The notes: generated from the sequence alone by a model not told the origin. Shown: positions 25,730 through 34,941, numbered from the stretch's first letter. The stretch is 64,000 nt of DNA from an uncultured Parabacteroides sp. (GCA_944325355.1 CALUZS010000003.1:124001-188000), one strand, 5' to 3'. Program-made: numbers and translations.

Positions 25730-27088
25730 ATGAAAAAGACAGAAAAGGACAAGATGAACCGGAGAGAATTTTTAGGATTGTCGGCATTGGGTCTTGCAAG
25801 CCTAACTATTCTACCGAGTTGGACGATGAACGGAGTGAAAATCGCGCCGAGTGATCGTGTCGTATTAGGGTTTATTGGTTTAGGACAACAAGGTGTGTCC
25901 GATTTTTATAGTTTTACGGGATGCCCGGGAGTGCAGGTGGCTGCTTGCAGTGATGTGGATACCATCAAGTTGGAGCGGTTTGTCCGTAAAGTAAAAGCAT
26001 GGCAGGCTTCACAGAATGTTGCGCAGCGTTGTGACAAATATGAGTTTTTTGAAGAAATGCTGGAGCGGAAAGACATCGATGCGATAGAAGTGGCTACCCC
26101 AGACCATTGGCATGCGCTTGCAGCAATCTATGCTTGTCAATCGGGAAAGGATGTTTATTGTCAGAAACCGCTGGCTTATACGATAACAGAGGGATTGGCT
26201 ATTGTTGATGCTGTCCGGCAGAATAAACGGATTCTCCAAGTAGGTAGCCAACAGCGTTCGAGCAAGGAATTCCAAGATGCCATCAGTTTGGTTCAGAAGG
26301 GAGCAATCGGGCATATCGAGAAAATTTATGCGAAAGTAGGAGATCCTCCTACGCCATATAACTTGCCGGAGATGGCTATTCCACAGAATTTGAATTTTAA
26401 TCAGTGGCTGGGCCCGTTGAATAACCCGAAAGTCCATTATAACGAGCAACTTTGTCCGCCTGTGAAGTTAGATCCGGAACAAAATGAAGCTTATTGGGGC
26501 GCTTGGCGTTGGTATTGCGAGACCGGCAATGGCTATACGGCAGACTGGGGTGCACACATGTTCGATATTTCCCAAGCAGCAATAGGCATGGATGGTTCCG
26601 GCCCTGTGGAGTTTATCCCGAAAGGATACGAGGGCGCAGAATATCTTACCATGAAGTATGCAAACGGAATAGTGATGACTGAACAGCCTTACCGCGAGGA
26701 TGACAAGAATGCACAAGGTATCCAGTTTATTGGTGATAAGGGATGGATTAAGGTGGCACGCGGTTATATCGAATGTTCAGACCCGAATATTTTGAAAAAA
26801 CAGCAAGAAACAATTGGAAAAGGCGAATATGAGATTAACCCGTCGCACATGCAGAACTTCATAGACAGCGTCCGTTCCCGCAAAGATCCTATCGCTCCGG
26901 TGGAAGTTGGTTGCAGTACGAATACCGTATGCTGTTTGGCGAACATTGCAACGGAATTGAAACGCCCGGTACGTTGGAATCCTGCTACACTGACGTTCGT
27001 CAATGACCCGGAAGCTGCGGCTCATCGTCTGTATTGGTACGAGTACCGTAATCCGTACACGTTGCCTTATTGTGATAAAAGGAATTAA
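25730..27088 (+). CDS. Tat-exported Gfo/Idh/MocA-family oxidoreductase
   Basis: NAD(P)-dependent sugar or inositol dehydrogenase-like protein, 452 residues. Seen: a twin-arginine signal (MNRREFLGLSALGLASLTILPSW), a Rossmann fold with GFIGLGQQGVSD, the family motif CQKPLAYTITEGLAIVD with the Lys-Pro pair, and a C-terminal alpha/beta domain containing GNGYTADWGAHMFDI. The start at 25730 gives MKKTEKDKMNRREFLG; the inner Met nine codons on is an alternative. Export with a bound cofactor is the likely reason for the Tat signal. Many such secreted proteins occur in Bacteroidetes and few have known substrates. Confidence 0.88.
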   Translation: MKKTEKDKMNRREFLGLSALGLASLTILPSWTMNGVKIAPSDRVVLGFIGLGQQGVSDFYSFTGCPGVQVAACSDVDTIKLERFVRKVKAWQASQNVAQRCDKYEFFEEMLERKDIDAIEVATPDHWHALAAIYACQSGKDVYCQKPLAYTITEGLAIVDAVRQNKRILQVGSQQRSSKEFQDAISLVQKGAIGHIEKIYAKVGDPPTPYNLPEMAIPQNLNFNQWLGPLNNPKVHYNEQLCPPVKLDPEQNEAYWGAWRWYCETGNGYTADWGAHMFDISQAAIGMDGSGPVEFIPKGYEGAEYLTMKYANGIVMTEQPYREDDKNAQGIQFIGDKGWIKVARGYIECSDPNILKKQQETIGKGEYEINPSHMQNFIDSVRSRKDPIAPVEVGCSTNTVCCLANIATELKRPVRWNPATLTFVNDPEAAAHRLYWYEYRNPYTLPYCDKRN

Positions 27089-27103
27089 TTAAAACAAAGG
27101 AAG

Positions 27104-27126
27104 CAGGACGGAAATTTTTCCCGTCC
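27104..27126 (+). terminator. Hairpin after the oxidoreductase gene
   Basis: AGGACGG (27104-27110) pairs with CCGTCCT (27120-27126), 15 bases after the stop. The following CTTCTTTATATATA is only partly T-rich. It is a likely terminator separating the gene from lemA. Confidence 0.6.
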
Positions 27127-27158
27127 TCTTCTTTATATATACTAAAGAAAAAGGTCTT

Positions 27159-27713
27159 ATGGATATCATTTGGATTGTTATTGCCGTCATTGCCGTGTTG
27201 TTGATTATTTGTTATAACACGTTGGTGAAAAAACGCAACCAGGTATACAATGCGTTTGCGTCTATTGATGTGATGCTGAAGAAGCGTTTTGATTTGATTC
27301 CAAATCTGGTCGCTACTGTCCAGCAATATGCGAAACATGAACAAGAGACTTTTGCGAAAGTAATAGCTTTGCGGAACACGCAATACAGCTCATTGTCGCA
27401 GGAAGAAAAGGCTTCGTTTGATGCAACGTTTACCCAGGCCGGACGCGCTTTTTTTGCATTGGCTGAGAATTATCCGGAGTTGAAAGCTTCTGAAAACTTC
27501 TCTCAATTGCAACGCTCCCTCAACGAGACGGAAGAGCAACTTTCGGCAGCTCGCCGTACATATAATGCTTCTGTAACAGATTATAATAATGCCGTTCAGG
27601 TTTTCCCTACCAATCTGATTGCCGGAATGATGGGATTTTCTCAGAGAGAGTTGTTGGCTATTCCGGAAGAGGAGCGCCGGAATCCGAATATAAAGGACCT
27701 GTTCAATTCATAA
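27159..27713 (+). CDS. lemA: LemA family protein
   Basis: Small membrane-anchored protein, 184 residues, with one N-terminal helix (IIWIVIAVIAVLLIICYNTLVKKRNQVYNAF) and a helical bundle. Diagnostic features are LKKRFDLIPNLVATVQQYAKHEQETFAKV near the start, YNASVTDYNNAVQVFPTNLIAGMMGF in the middle and a Phe-rich end. The biochemical role of the family is not established. A DUF3137 gene begins 9 bases after its stop, a pairing found widely. Confidence 0.92.
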   Translation: MDIIWIVIAVIAVLLIICYNTLVKKRNQVYNAFASIDVMLKKRFDLIPNLVATVQQYAKHEQETFAKVIALRNTQYSSLSQEEKASFDATFTQAGRAFFALAENYPELKASENFSQLQRSLNETEEQLSAARRTYNASVTDYNNAVQVFPTNLIAGMMGFSQRELLAIPEEERRNPNIKDLFNS

Positions 27714-27722
27714 TGCAGTAAA

Positions 27723-28649
27723 ATGTTTGAAATACCCTCGTTTGAAGAGATAGAAAAGGAACTCCTTTCGTCGGAAGAAGAGGTGGAGGAAGTTCGTCGT
27801 GCTCAAATGTCTTCATGGGGTGGCAAGTCGTTGATATGGGGCAGTGTCATTATTTTCTTGACGTTGCTCGTCTCTTATTTGACAGATTTCTTTCCTTACG
27901 GGTTATTTATCGGCGCCGTTCTGTTGGTGTTCGTAATTTCAGGCTTGTATAGCTCATGCAAAAGCGAGGTTTCTGCCGTTTATAAGGAAAAAATTATAGG
28001 CAAACTGACACGGATGATGCTGAAAGACGGAGAATATCTTCCGAATTCCGGTATTACGGAAAATATTTTTTGTGGCTCCGGTTTGTTTGTAACGCCAGAC
28101 CGTTACCATGCAGAGGATGGAATCCGGGGGCATGTAGGAAATACGGCAGTCAATTTCTCGGAAGTGCATGCAGAAGAACAAATTGTGACCTACGACTCGA
28201 AAGGTAGAAGACATGAACATTGGAATACGATTTTTCGGGGTTTTTTGTTTGTCGCTGATTTTAATAAGGATTTTTCCGGTAGGACAGTCGTCTGCCGAAA
28301 CTCATGGTTTAAGTGGGGTGGCAATCGAGTGAAACTGGAGAATCCTGATTTTGAAAAACGTTTTGATGTTTATTCATCCGACCAGGTGGAAGCTCGTTAT
28401 ATCCTCTCCCCAGCTTTGATGGAACGCATTGTTACTTTGGATGAAAAGTATGACAACCGTCTGTTATTGAGCTTTTACCAATCCTCCTTGATTGTAGCCC
28501 TGGAGGATTCGTCGGATCATTTTGAAGTCAGTTTCTGTAGTCGGAAAAGCAATATAAATTCTTTGCGGAGGGAGTATGATACGATATGTGATTTGTTGTC
28601 GATAGTCGATGATTTGAATTTGAATCTGCGGATATGGACAAAAGAGTGA
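27723..28649 (+). CDS. DUF3137 domain membrane protein
   Basis: A protein of 308 residues with an acidic N-terminal helix (FEEIEKELLSSEEEVEEVRRAQM), two adjacent membrane helices (about 40-85) and a cytoplasmic DUF3137 domain with GNTAVNFSEVHAEE and TIFRGFLFVADFNKDFSGRTVV, typical of the family. It is coupled to lemA by a 9-base spacing. The function of the pair is unknown; the two probably act together at the membrane. A terminator follows directly. Confidence 0.88.
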   Translation: MFEIPSFEEIEKELLSSEEEVEEVRRAQMSSWGGKSLIWGSVIIFLTLLVSYLTDFFPYGLFIGAVLLVFVISGLYSSCKSEVSAVYKEKIIGKLTRMMLKDGEYLPNSGITENIFCGSGLFVTPDRYHAEDGIRGHVGNTAVNFSEVHAEEQIVTYDSKGRRHEHWNTIFRGFLFVADFNKDFSGRTVVCRNSWFKWGGNRVKLENPDFEKRFDVYSSDQVEARYILSPALMERIVTLDEKYDNRLLLSFYQSSLIVALEDSSDHFEVSFCSRKSNINSLRREYDTICDLLSIVDDLNLNLRIWTKE

Positions 28650-28650
28650 A

Positions 28651-28679
28651 AAGAGGGGGCATTCCGGTCCCCTTTTTTG
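28651..28679 (+). terminator. Intrinsic terminator after lemA-DUF3137
   Basis: AAGAGGGG (28651-28658) pairs with CCCCTTTT (28669-28676, including one G-U pair) around a 10-base loop, and T-residues follow to 28678. It starts 2 bases after the stop at 28649. Confidence 0.8.
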
Positions 28680-28749
28680 TTGTGTATGACTTCTGTTTTT
28701 GATATAATATATTTTGAAGGGATGGGGAAATATATCTATCTGTATATTT

Positions 28750-28779
28750 TTTGTCACATAAGTTAAACTTGTATCTTTG
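28750..28779 (+). promoter_or_regulatory. Promoter of the large beta-barrel gene
   Basis: TTTG at 28750-28753, an 18-base spacer and TATCTTTG at 28772-28779 fit the Bacteroidetes consensus. It lies 64 bases before the ATG at 28843. Confidence 0.65.
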
Positions 28780-28842
28780 CAGGCATAAAGAATAGTTTGG
28801 AATAAGAAAAAATATAAGTCCCCTTATTATGCATGTAACAAA

Positions 28843-31284
28843 ATGAAGGAGATACTAATATTTGTATTATTGTCGGTAGCAATAATTCCTGTGTCCGGGA
28901 AGAAAGAGTATAGGGATTCAGTTCCCAATTTCGGAAAAGAATTAAAAAACAGTACGTTTTTTCGTGATTATTATCATTATAATGACTTTGTTCATTATTT
29001 GGACAATTTGAATGATTTGGTGACTTACCAGTCGGAGACGACGGGAAATTTCAATTTGCCAGACCAGTTGATATTTTCGGTGGCGGGAAATTCGCATCGT
29101 TGGAATAAATTTTATCTGGATGGGTTCCGGACTGATAGCCGTTTCTTTGCAGGATCCACCTTCTACCAACCGGATTTGTATAACCATAGCCTTGAGATTG
29201 ATTATTTTAAGTCGGGAATTTATTTTGAATCCGATAGTTTCATACCTAATTCTGTCTCCGCTACTTATAATGTCGGTGGAATTGGCGGAGTTGCCCCCGG
29301 AACAAAAGAAATCATACATATCTTTCATAAGACCGCATATGAGCGGTTTTATAAGCCGGTGGAGTATCGTAATCGGATGCAAGGGGCAGGAATTGTCCGC
29401 ATGGATTATTCTTTACCGGTAAAAGGGAAGAATTATGCACAACATCTTTATGTCGATTTTGGGCAGCGACGGCAAGTAGGATTCGATGAAACGGGAATCA
29501 ACCGTTTTTATCCGGAGAATTTTTTCAAAATAAATATGAACGGGCAGCTCCCTTGGGACTTGTCCGGATTGTTCGATGATATGAATTATCTTTTTCATAT
29601 TTCGCAGCGCGATCACCTTTATTCGGAATTTTATTATGGAGAGGAGGAGTCTCCGAAGCACAATGCTTACAGCCTTTCTTTGTATGGTACGAAAAAGGGG
29701 GAGAATTATCGTTATACGTCTGGACTTACGTGGGCTACCAATCACACAAGCCATGATAATCTGAATTTTTCGCGCAATGTCATCGACCAGGATGGTGAAG
29801 GGTTTGAGCCTTGGTCTCCGGACGGAAATACAACGGAACTCTCTTATTTCCTGGGGTATCGGCGTATTTTGAACAGCTGGTTACATTTTTCTTTTGAAGG
29901 ATATAATTCCGTGATGTATTTTAATCCGGAGGAGACGTCCTTTTATAATCCGGTCTATATGCAGAAGACGAATGAAAATTTCCGTTCGTTGTATGTTTAC
30001 GAATGGGAGTCTCGCCCTTTCTGGAGCGGATTGCTGGAAAACACGGCAAGTTTGCAGATGGAAAGGCGCTTGGCTTCGTGGCTAAACTTTAAAGCCAATG
30101 CCGATTTTACTTTTGATGCGATGATCCTTTCCGGAAAATCGATGGTTCGTCCGAATTGGCAGCTGCAGGCAGGATTCCATATCGAACCGGTCAAGTGGTT
30201 CTCCATGGAACTGAATTTCAGCCGTAGCCGGGTTTCATATAATATAGACGATATCCGATATTTTTCTGACCGTTATTTGAATGGGAATATCTATTATTGG
30301 CAGGATAATGGGGATGGGAAATATCAAACGTCTGAAAGGGGAAGTTATTTTACGTCTACCGGAGGAAAGAACCATACAGCAATTCCTAAGTTAAGGCAGC
30401 CTTCTTATTGGGTAATCGATCTTCCGCTTTATTTCCGGTTCGGGCGTCATCAGTTTACTTTCCTCAATAGCTTTCGGAAATATTACGACAATTGGATTAC
30501 GATGTATGACGGCGATGCAGAGCAATATGGGTATTTCGATAATAGCGGGGAACAGTCTGTCTTTTTCTTGAAAGGCGGTGCTCCGATTAATTATAAAGTC
30601 GGATATTATCCGGAGGAGTATATGGAAGATGGTTCGTTCCTGACCAACTCGCCCTATTATATGTCATCGGTAATCAAATATCAATATACGTCGCCGAAAT
30701 TTTTGTTCTCGCTTTCTTGGCAATCTTACATGGGAGTCGGCATTTCCACATTGGGGAACGGGCCTTTACATAATAACATGGGGGCATTGTCGGAGAGCAC
30801 AGCCAATCCTAACAGCCTTTATAAGTTAATCGGTCGGTTAGACCAAGACCGGGCGTATATATTGCGCTCCTTGATTACTTATAACGTGAATAAGCATGTA
30901 GGGCTTACGCTGAATATCAAGTTCAAGGATGGACAACCTTTTTCGAGCTTCCTCACGCGGACGGCAACAGATGCGGACGGGAATACACAAATCGCAATAT
31001 GGGATGAACGTACGAAGGGCATCAATCCTTTTAATGGCGATTTCGGTAGCCGGGAGGATGCTTTCTTCAATCTCGATTTCCGCGCAACCTACCGGGGTGA
31101 AATCAATCGTTATCCTTTCGAAGCGCAGTTTACCTGTTACAACTTCTATGACTTTGGAACCGAGCTTACCGAATATACTTTCGTTCCTGCCGGAAGCGAG
31201 GAAATGCCCCGTTATGCAATGTCGCAATGCATTCCACGCGGATTTTTATTCACTTTCAAAATCGGCCTGAGCAAAAACAGGTAA
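28843..31284 (+). CDS. Orphan TonB-receptor-like outer-membrane beta-barrel
   Basis: A secreted protein of 813 residues with a signal peptide (MKEILIFVLLSVAIIPVSG) and no carboxypeptidase-like extension. A short N-terminal part (about 40-160) loosely resembles a TonB-receptor plug (DQLIFSVAGNSHRWNKFYLDG and YNVGGIGGVAPG). The rest is rich in alternating aromatic and polar residues, as in an outer-membrane barrel, ending GFLFTFKIGLSKN. No obvious TonB box and no SusD-like partner nearby. It stands alone between terminator-like and promoter signals. The family was not recognised precisely, so substrate and even transport role are open. Confidence 0.6.
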   Translation: MKEILIFVLLSVAIIPVSGKKEYRDSVPNFGKELKNSTFFRDYYHYNDFVHYLDNLNDLVTYQSETTGNFNLPDQLIFSVAGNSHRWNKFYLDGFRTDSRFFAGSTFYQPDLYNHSLEIDYFKSGIYFESDSFIPNSVSATYNVGGIGGVAPGTKEIIHIFHKTAYERFYKPVEYRNRMQGAGIVRMDYSLPVKGKNYAQHLYVDFGQRRQVGFDETGINRFYPENFFKINMNGQLPWDLSGLFDDMNYLFHISQRDHLYSEFYYGEEESPKHNAYSLSLYGTKKGENYRYTSGLTWATNHTSHDNLNFSRNVIDQDGEGFEPWSPDGNTTELSYFLGYRRILNSWLHFSFEGYNSVMYFNPEETSFYNPVYMQKTNENFRSLYVYEWESRPFWSGLLENTASLQMERRLASWLNFKANADFTFDAMILSGKSMVRPNWQLQAGFHIEPVKWFSMELNFSRSRVSYNIDDIRYFSDRYLNGNIYYWQDNGDGKYQTSERGSYFTSTGGKNHTAIPKLRQPSYWVIDLPLYFRFGRHQFTFLNSFRKYYDNWITMYDGDAEQYGYFDNSGEQSVFFLKGGAPINYKVGYYPEEYMEDGSFLTNSPYYMSSVIKYQYTSPKFLFSLSWQSYMGVGISTLGNGPLHNNMGALSESTANPNSLYKLIGRLDQDRAYILRSLITYNVNKHVGLTLNIKFKDGQPFSSFLTRTATDADGNTQIAIWDERTKGINPFNGDFGSREDAFFNLDFRATYRGEINRYPFEAQFTCYNFYDFGTELTEYTFVPAGSEEMPRYAMSQCIPRGFLFTFKIGLSKNR

Positions 31285-31376
31285 GGGAATTTGTCTGTTT
31301 GGAAGATTATCATTCCTTCAAGGAGATTGCAGGGGAAGTTTAACCGTTGTTTCCTTTTTGTTTATAATTAATGTTG

Positions 31377-31384
31377 TATTTTTG
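31377..31384 (+). promoter_or_regulatory. Promoter -7 element of the acidic protein gene
   Basis: TATTTTTG fits TAnnTTTG and lies 28 bases before the ATG at 31413. A TTTG at 31357-31360 gives a short 16-base spacer. Confidence 0.5.
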
Positions 31385-31412
31385 TAGAGGTTTAATATAA
31401 AATCTGGAGATT

Positions 31413-31739
31413 ATGGCAGAGAAAGACGATTTATTGTATGATGAAGAGGATTCTGTGAAATTTATTCAGAATTATCTTCCGCAGGAGATGAAGGGACGCT
31501 TCAGCAGTGATGATATTTGTTATATCGTGGATTTGATATACGAATATTATGAATCGAAAGGTTATCTGGAGGAATCGGATGATGAAAATGCAGATATCTC
31601 AATCGATGAAGATGAACTGATAGCCTATGTTGTGAAAAATGCACAGAAAGACGGAGTTGGTAAATATACGGAAGATGAGATCGCTATGGTTGTTGAAGGG
31701 GAGCTGGAATATTGTGACTCCATCAACATATTCGATTGA
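31413..31739 (+). CDS. Conserved acidic hypothetical protein
   Basis: A protein of 108 residues, strongly acidic (MAEKDDLLYDEEDSVKFIQ, EESDDENADISIDEDEL), with no signal peptide or membrane segment. It is predicted soluble and mostly helical, with two similar segments, SSDDICYIVDLIYEYYESKGYL and TEDEIAMVVEGELEYCDSI, that suggest an internal repeat. I do not recognise a named family or function. It has its own promoter-like site and lies 21 bases before the OmpA-like lipoprotein gene, possibly in one operon. Confidence 0.7.
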   Translation: MAEKDDLLYDEEDSVKFIQNYLPQEMKGRFSSDDICYIVDLIYEYYESKGYLEESDDENADISIDEDELIAYVVKNAQKDGVGKYTEDEIAMVVEGELEYCDSINIFD

Positions 31740-31760
31740 AAACGTATTCCAGATTTTAGG

Positions 31761-32369
31761 ATGAAGCCTTTGGATATTTTCTTGGTGCTTGTTGTATTTT
31801 TTTTGTTACTTCCATTTTCCGGATGCCGATCGAAACGCGCGACATCTGCCGACATTCCTGTTTTTTTTGAAGGAAACGGGAATAGGGTAGAAAACGGAGC
31901 TGTCTCTTTGACGGAGCATCCATACTTTGTACCGGAAAGGTCGGATTTTATGAAACAGCGGAAAAAGGAGTTGCAATCGTTGATGGGCGATACGGCAACC
32001 GTGGAGTTTACTGCTTATGGTGACACCTTGAAGATGACAATGCTTTCTTCGGTTTTGTTCCTCGATAATTCAAGTACGTTGAAGCGGGGAACAGAATCCG
32101 TTTTGCAGAAAATCCGTTCTTTTTTGCAGAATAATAAATTGAATATGAATGTGTTTGTGTACACAGACAGCCTGGGTGTTGCAGAGTATAACCTGCTTCT
32201 TACGGAGAAGCGTGCAAAAAGTCTCAGTCTTTCATTTTTCCCTGCCCAGGATTCCATGAAAAGCCGGAATGTTTTTGTGGGAAAGGGCGCAGAGAACCCG
32301 GTAGGGGATAACAGTACCGAAAAGGGGCGTTTGCGTAACAGGAGGGTGCTATTTTTGATAGCCCGTTGA
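31761..32369 (+). CDS. OmpA-family lipoprotein
   Basis: A lipoprotein of 202 residues. The signal ends in a lipobox (LLPFSGC). The C-terminal 110 residues form an OmpA-like peptidoglycan-associated domain: FLDNSSTLKRGTESVLQKI, VYTDSLGVAEYNLLLTEKRAKSL and GKGAENPVGDNSTEKGRLRNRRV, which match the family order. It probably anchors the outer membrane to peptidoglycan. The gene shares direction and close spacing (21 bases) with the acidic protein upstream. Confidence 0.85.
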   Translation: MKPLDIFLVLVVFFLLLPFSGCRSKRATSADIPVFFEGNGNRVENGAVSLTEHPYFVPERSDFMKQRKKELQSLMGDTATVEFTAYGDTLKMTMLSSVLFLDNSSTLKRGTESVLQKIRSFLQNNKLNMNVFVYTDSLGVAEYNLLLTEKRAKSLSLSFFPAQDSMKSRNVFVGKGAENPVGDNSTEKGRLRNRRVLFLIAR

Positions 32370-32636
32370 CGAATCCATCTGTCTTCATTGCATCGCGCAT
32401 ATCCGGCTTGGATATAGGATACCCTTTCCAGATAATTTTTTTGTTGTAAGTAAGAATGTGGATTTGCCATGAAGCATGCTTTGTGTTTTGTCTATTCTAT
32501 TACTGCATGAAAACTGAAAAATAGTATAATCTATCGTTAATTTTCCTAATATCATGCAACGAAAACCGTTCATTTCGCTTCTTTTTTGTAGAGTATTAGA
32601 AAATAAGATATTTGATGATTTGAAAGGAGATTTTGT

Positions 32637-33278
32637 ATGAAAAAAATTTTTTCATTAGCCTTGTTGACGGTCTTTTTTGTCTCTTGTCAGAAAGAACCGG
32701 ATTTGTCGGATATGGACGGTGAGTTTACTGTCCTGACAAATTTCGATGTAAATGCCGATATGTCTACAGCGTCGACATTTTATATTCCGGACAGTATATT
32801 GTTAATCGGTTCGGATAGTGAGAATCCTACATATTGGACTGGAACAAATGCGTCTAATCTTGTTTCCGAATTCGTTACAAATATGGAAGAGTTCGGTTAT
32901 ACGCGTTCTACCGATAAGGCGGATGCTGATTTGGGATTGCAGGTTTCATATATTGAGAACGACCATTATTTTGCTGATTTCTTCACTCCTTCCTGGTGGT
33001 GGGGGTATCCCGGTTATTGGGATCCGTTTTATTGGGGAATCGGCTGGGGAGGATGGTATAATCCTATTCCTGTAGTTTATCAATACCGGACAGGTTCTAT
33101 GATTGTTGAGATGGTCGATTTGCGCAAGTCTTCGGAAGAGCTGGAAGACCACAGGCTACCTATTCTATGGACTGCTTATATGACTGGTTTGTTGTCTGGG
33201 TATAACCGTTTTGACGAAGCTTTGACGATTGATGCCATCAATCAGGCCTTTTCCCAGACGGAAGGGTTGAAAAAGTAA
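32637..33278 (+). CDS. DUF4136 lipoprotein
   Basis: A protein of 213 residues with a lipoprotein signal (MKKIFSLALLTVFFVSC). The DUF4136 pattern is present: a conserved first half (FDVNADMSTASTFYIPDS), ADLGLQVSYIEN and MIVEMVDLRKSSEEL near the end. Between about residues 115 and 145 it has an unusual Trp/Tyr/Gly-rich stretch. It ends 30 bases before the small barrel gene on the same strand, so the two are likely co-expressed. Function of the family is unknown. Confidence 0.82.
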   Translation: MKKIFSLALLTVFFVSCQKEPDLSDMDGEFTVLTNFDVNADMSTASTFYIPDSILLIGSDSENPTYWTGTNASNLVSEFVTNMEEFGYTRSTDKADADLGLQVSYIENDHYFADFFTPSWWWGYPGYWDPFYWGIGWGGWYNPIPVVYQYRTGSMIVEMVDLRKSSEELEDHRLPILWTAYMTGLLSGYNRFDEALTIDAINQAFSQTEGLKK

Positions 33279-33308
33279 GGATGTTTGTTAAAAAAAGGAG
33301 ATTGGATT

Positions 33309-33944
33309 ATGAAATCAATAAATAAAAGGAGTTGCTTTACTGCAATACTGACTATTTTTTTGCTTGTCCCTTTCGTTTCGAAAGCACAAGTGTATGCTGA
33401 TAAAATTATTTATTTGAATATTGATTGGCAGTTGAATATGCCTTTTGGAAGTGATTATGCTGATAAGATAAGCGGTTGGGGTGCAAATTTTGAAGGTGGT
33501 TATTACATAACATCGAATATTTCTGCCGGATTGTTTGTCGCTTTCCACACGAATAATGAATATGTAGCGCGCCAGAATTTGGATTTTGGAGAGGGGACGG
33601 TTCTTAATACAGACCAGCAGCATTCTATTTTCCAGTTGCCTTTTGGTGCTTCTTTCCGTTATACGTTTATCAGAGACGGATTGATTGAGCCTTATGCGGG
33701 GGTACGGTTGGGAGCCAGCTACAATGAAGTTTCCTCTTATCTGCATAGCGTAAAAATATATGATCGCGAATGGGGTTTTTATGCGTCTCCGGAGATTGGA
33801 GTGAACATCTTCTGTAATGAGCAGAAACATTTGGGATTCCATGTAGCAGTCTATTATGATTATATGACAAACCATACAGCGCTGCTCTCGTATGATGTGA
33901 ACGGATTCAATAACTGGGGTGTGCGTGTGGGGCTTGCTTTCTAA
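33309..33944 (+). CDS. Small outer-membrane beta-barrel protein
   Basis: A protein of 211 residues with a signal peptide (MKSINKRSCFTAILTIFLLVPFVSKA). The rest consists of amphipathic strands with Gly/aromatic patterns (GWGANFEGGYYITSNISAGLFVAF, SIFQLPFGASFRYTF, IEPYAGVRLGASYNE), as in small OmpW- or OmpX-like barrels, ending NNWGVRVGLAF with a terminal Phe. The start at 33309 is chosen because a good ribosome-binding site (AAAGGAGA) lies just before it. Function is unknown; it is probably co-transcribed with the DUF4136 gene. Confidence 0.75.
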   Translation: MKSINKRSCFTAILTIFLLVPFVSKAQVYADKIIYLNIDWQLNMPFGSDYADKISGWGANFEGGYYITSNISAGLFVAFHTNNEYVARQNLDFGEGTVLNTDQQHSIFQLPFGASFRYTFIRDGLIEPYAGVRLGASYNEVSSYLHSVKIYDREWGFYASPEIGVNIFCNEQKHLGFHVAVYYDYMTNHTALLSYDVNGFNNWGVRVGLAF

Positions 33945-34040
33945 ATATAGGTCAGTAGATCCTCTAAGTAATCTATAAATACTTTATTTCGTTTATTTTT
34001 TTAGACTTGAAAGTGTGGGTTTGATTTGAACCTGCGAAAA

Positions 34041-34070
34041 AAGGGGGAGACGAATTTTCGTCTCCCCCTT
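34041..34070 (-). terminator. Strong terminator of the ribosomal protein-tsf operon
   Basis: A 12-base-pair stem (34041-34052 with 34059-34070) around AATTTT, followed on the minus strand by a T-run (34042-34037). It lies 44 bases past the tsf stop, between the convergent barrel gene and tsf. Pairing is perfect. Confidence 0.88.
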
Positions 34071-34113
34071 TCGGCTTTTATCCTCAAAATACGGATGTTT
34101 GCAGATCCGTTTC

Positions 34114-34941
34114 TTAGTCTACGTTTAAAGTTACACGTTTGAAAGATACAACAGTGAGTTCTTTATTTGCAGATTGCAGGTATTGTTCGATAGAAATCTT
34201 AGCATCTTTAATAAATTCTTGTTGTAACAACGTGTTTTCTTTGTAATATTTTTGAAGAGAACCTTGAGCGATTCTGTCAAGCAAGTTTTCCGGTTTTCCA
34301 GCTTGACGGGCTTTATCTTTTGCAATTTCCAATTCTTGGTCGATTATATGCTGCGGAACTTCATCCGGGCGTACGGCAACCGGATTCATAGCTGCGACTT
34401 GCATTGCAACGTCTCGAGCCATCTGGTGTTCAATAGTAGCCTGGTTGAATGCAACCACTGTAGCCAGTTTGTTCCCCGGATGGATGTAGGATATGGTAGA
34501 TGCACCAGAAACTGATTCAAATGCGCCTAATTCCATCTTCTCTCCGGTAATACCTGAACGGTCTGTGATGTGGTCTTGGATGGAACGTCCGTCTGCCAAT
34601 GTAAGAGCAAGCAGTTCTTCTTTGCTTGCAGGTTTCTTATCCATAGCAATATTCAGAATGTCTTTTGTCAAAGCAACGAAATCTGCATTTTTGGCAACGA
34701 AGTCTGTTTCGCATTTTAGAGCAACGATAGCAGCATATTCACCGTTTTCTGCTGCCAACACACAACCTTCAGAAGCTTCTCTGTCTGAGCGTTTTGCTGC
34801 AACAGCCTGCCCTTTTTTGCGGATAATCTCCATTGCTTTTTCGAAATCTCCATTGGCTTCTTCCAAAGCCTTTTTGCAATCCATCATTCCCGCGCCACTC
34901 ATTTTGCGTAAGTGCGAGATATCAGCCATTGTAACTGCCAT
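34114..34941 (-). CDS. tsf: Translation elongation factor Ts
   Basis: Nucleotide exchange factor for EF-Tu, 275 residues. Seen: the N-terminal UBA-like start MAVTMADISHLRKMSGAGMMDCKKALEEANGDF and the core motif CETDFVAKNADFVALTKDI. It is the last gene of rplM-rpsI-rpsB-tsf and is followed by a strong terminator. Confidence 0.97.
   Translation of the reverse strand: MAVTMADISHLRKMSGAGMMDCKKALEEANGDFEKAMEIIRKKGQAVAAKRSDREASEGCVLAAENGEYAAIVALKCETDFVAKNADFVALTKDILNIAMDKKPASKEELLALTLADGRSIQDHITDRSGITGEKMELGAFESVSGASTISYIHPGNKLATVVAFNQATIEHQMARDVAMQVAAMNPVAVRPDEVPQHIIDQELEIAKDKARQAGKPENLLDRIAQGSLQKYYKENTLLQQEFIKDAKISIEQYLQSANKELTVVSFKRVTLNVD

Noticed and set aside
32385..32573. Minus-strand frame beginning near ATGATATTAG, like the small-RNA start motif
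   Set aside because: No GTGA-loop hairpin or T-run follows and no TAnnTTTG precedes it at the right distance, so it is not a third element.
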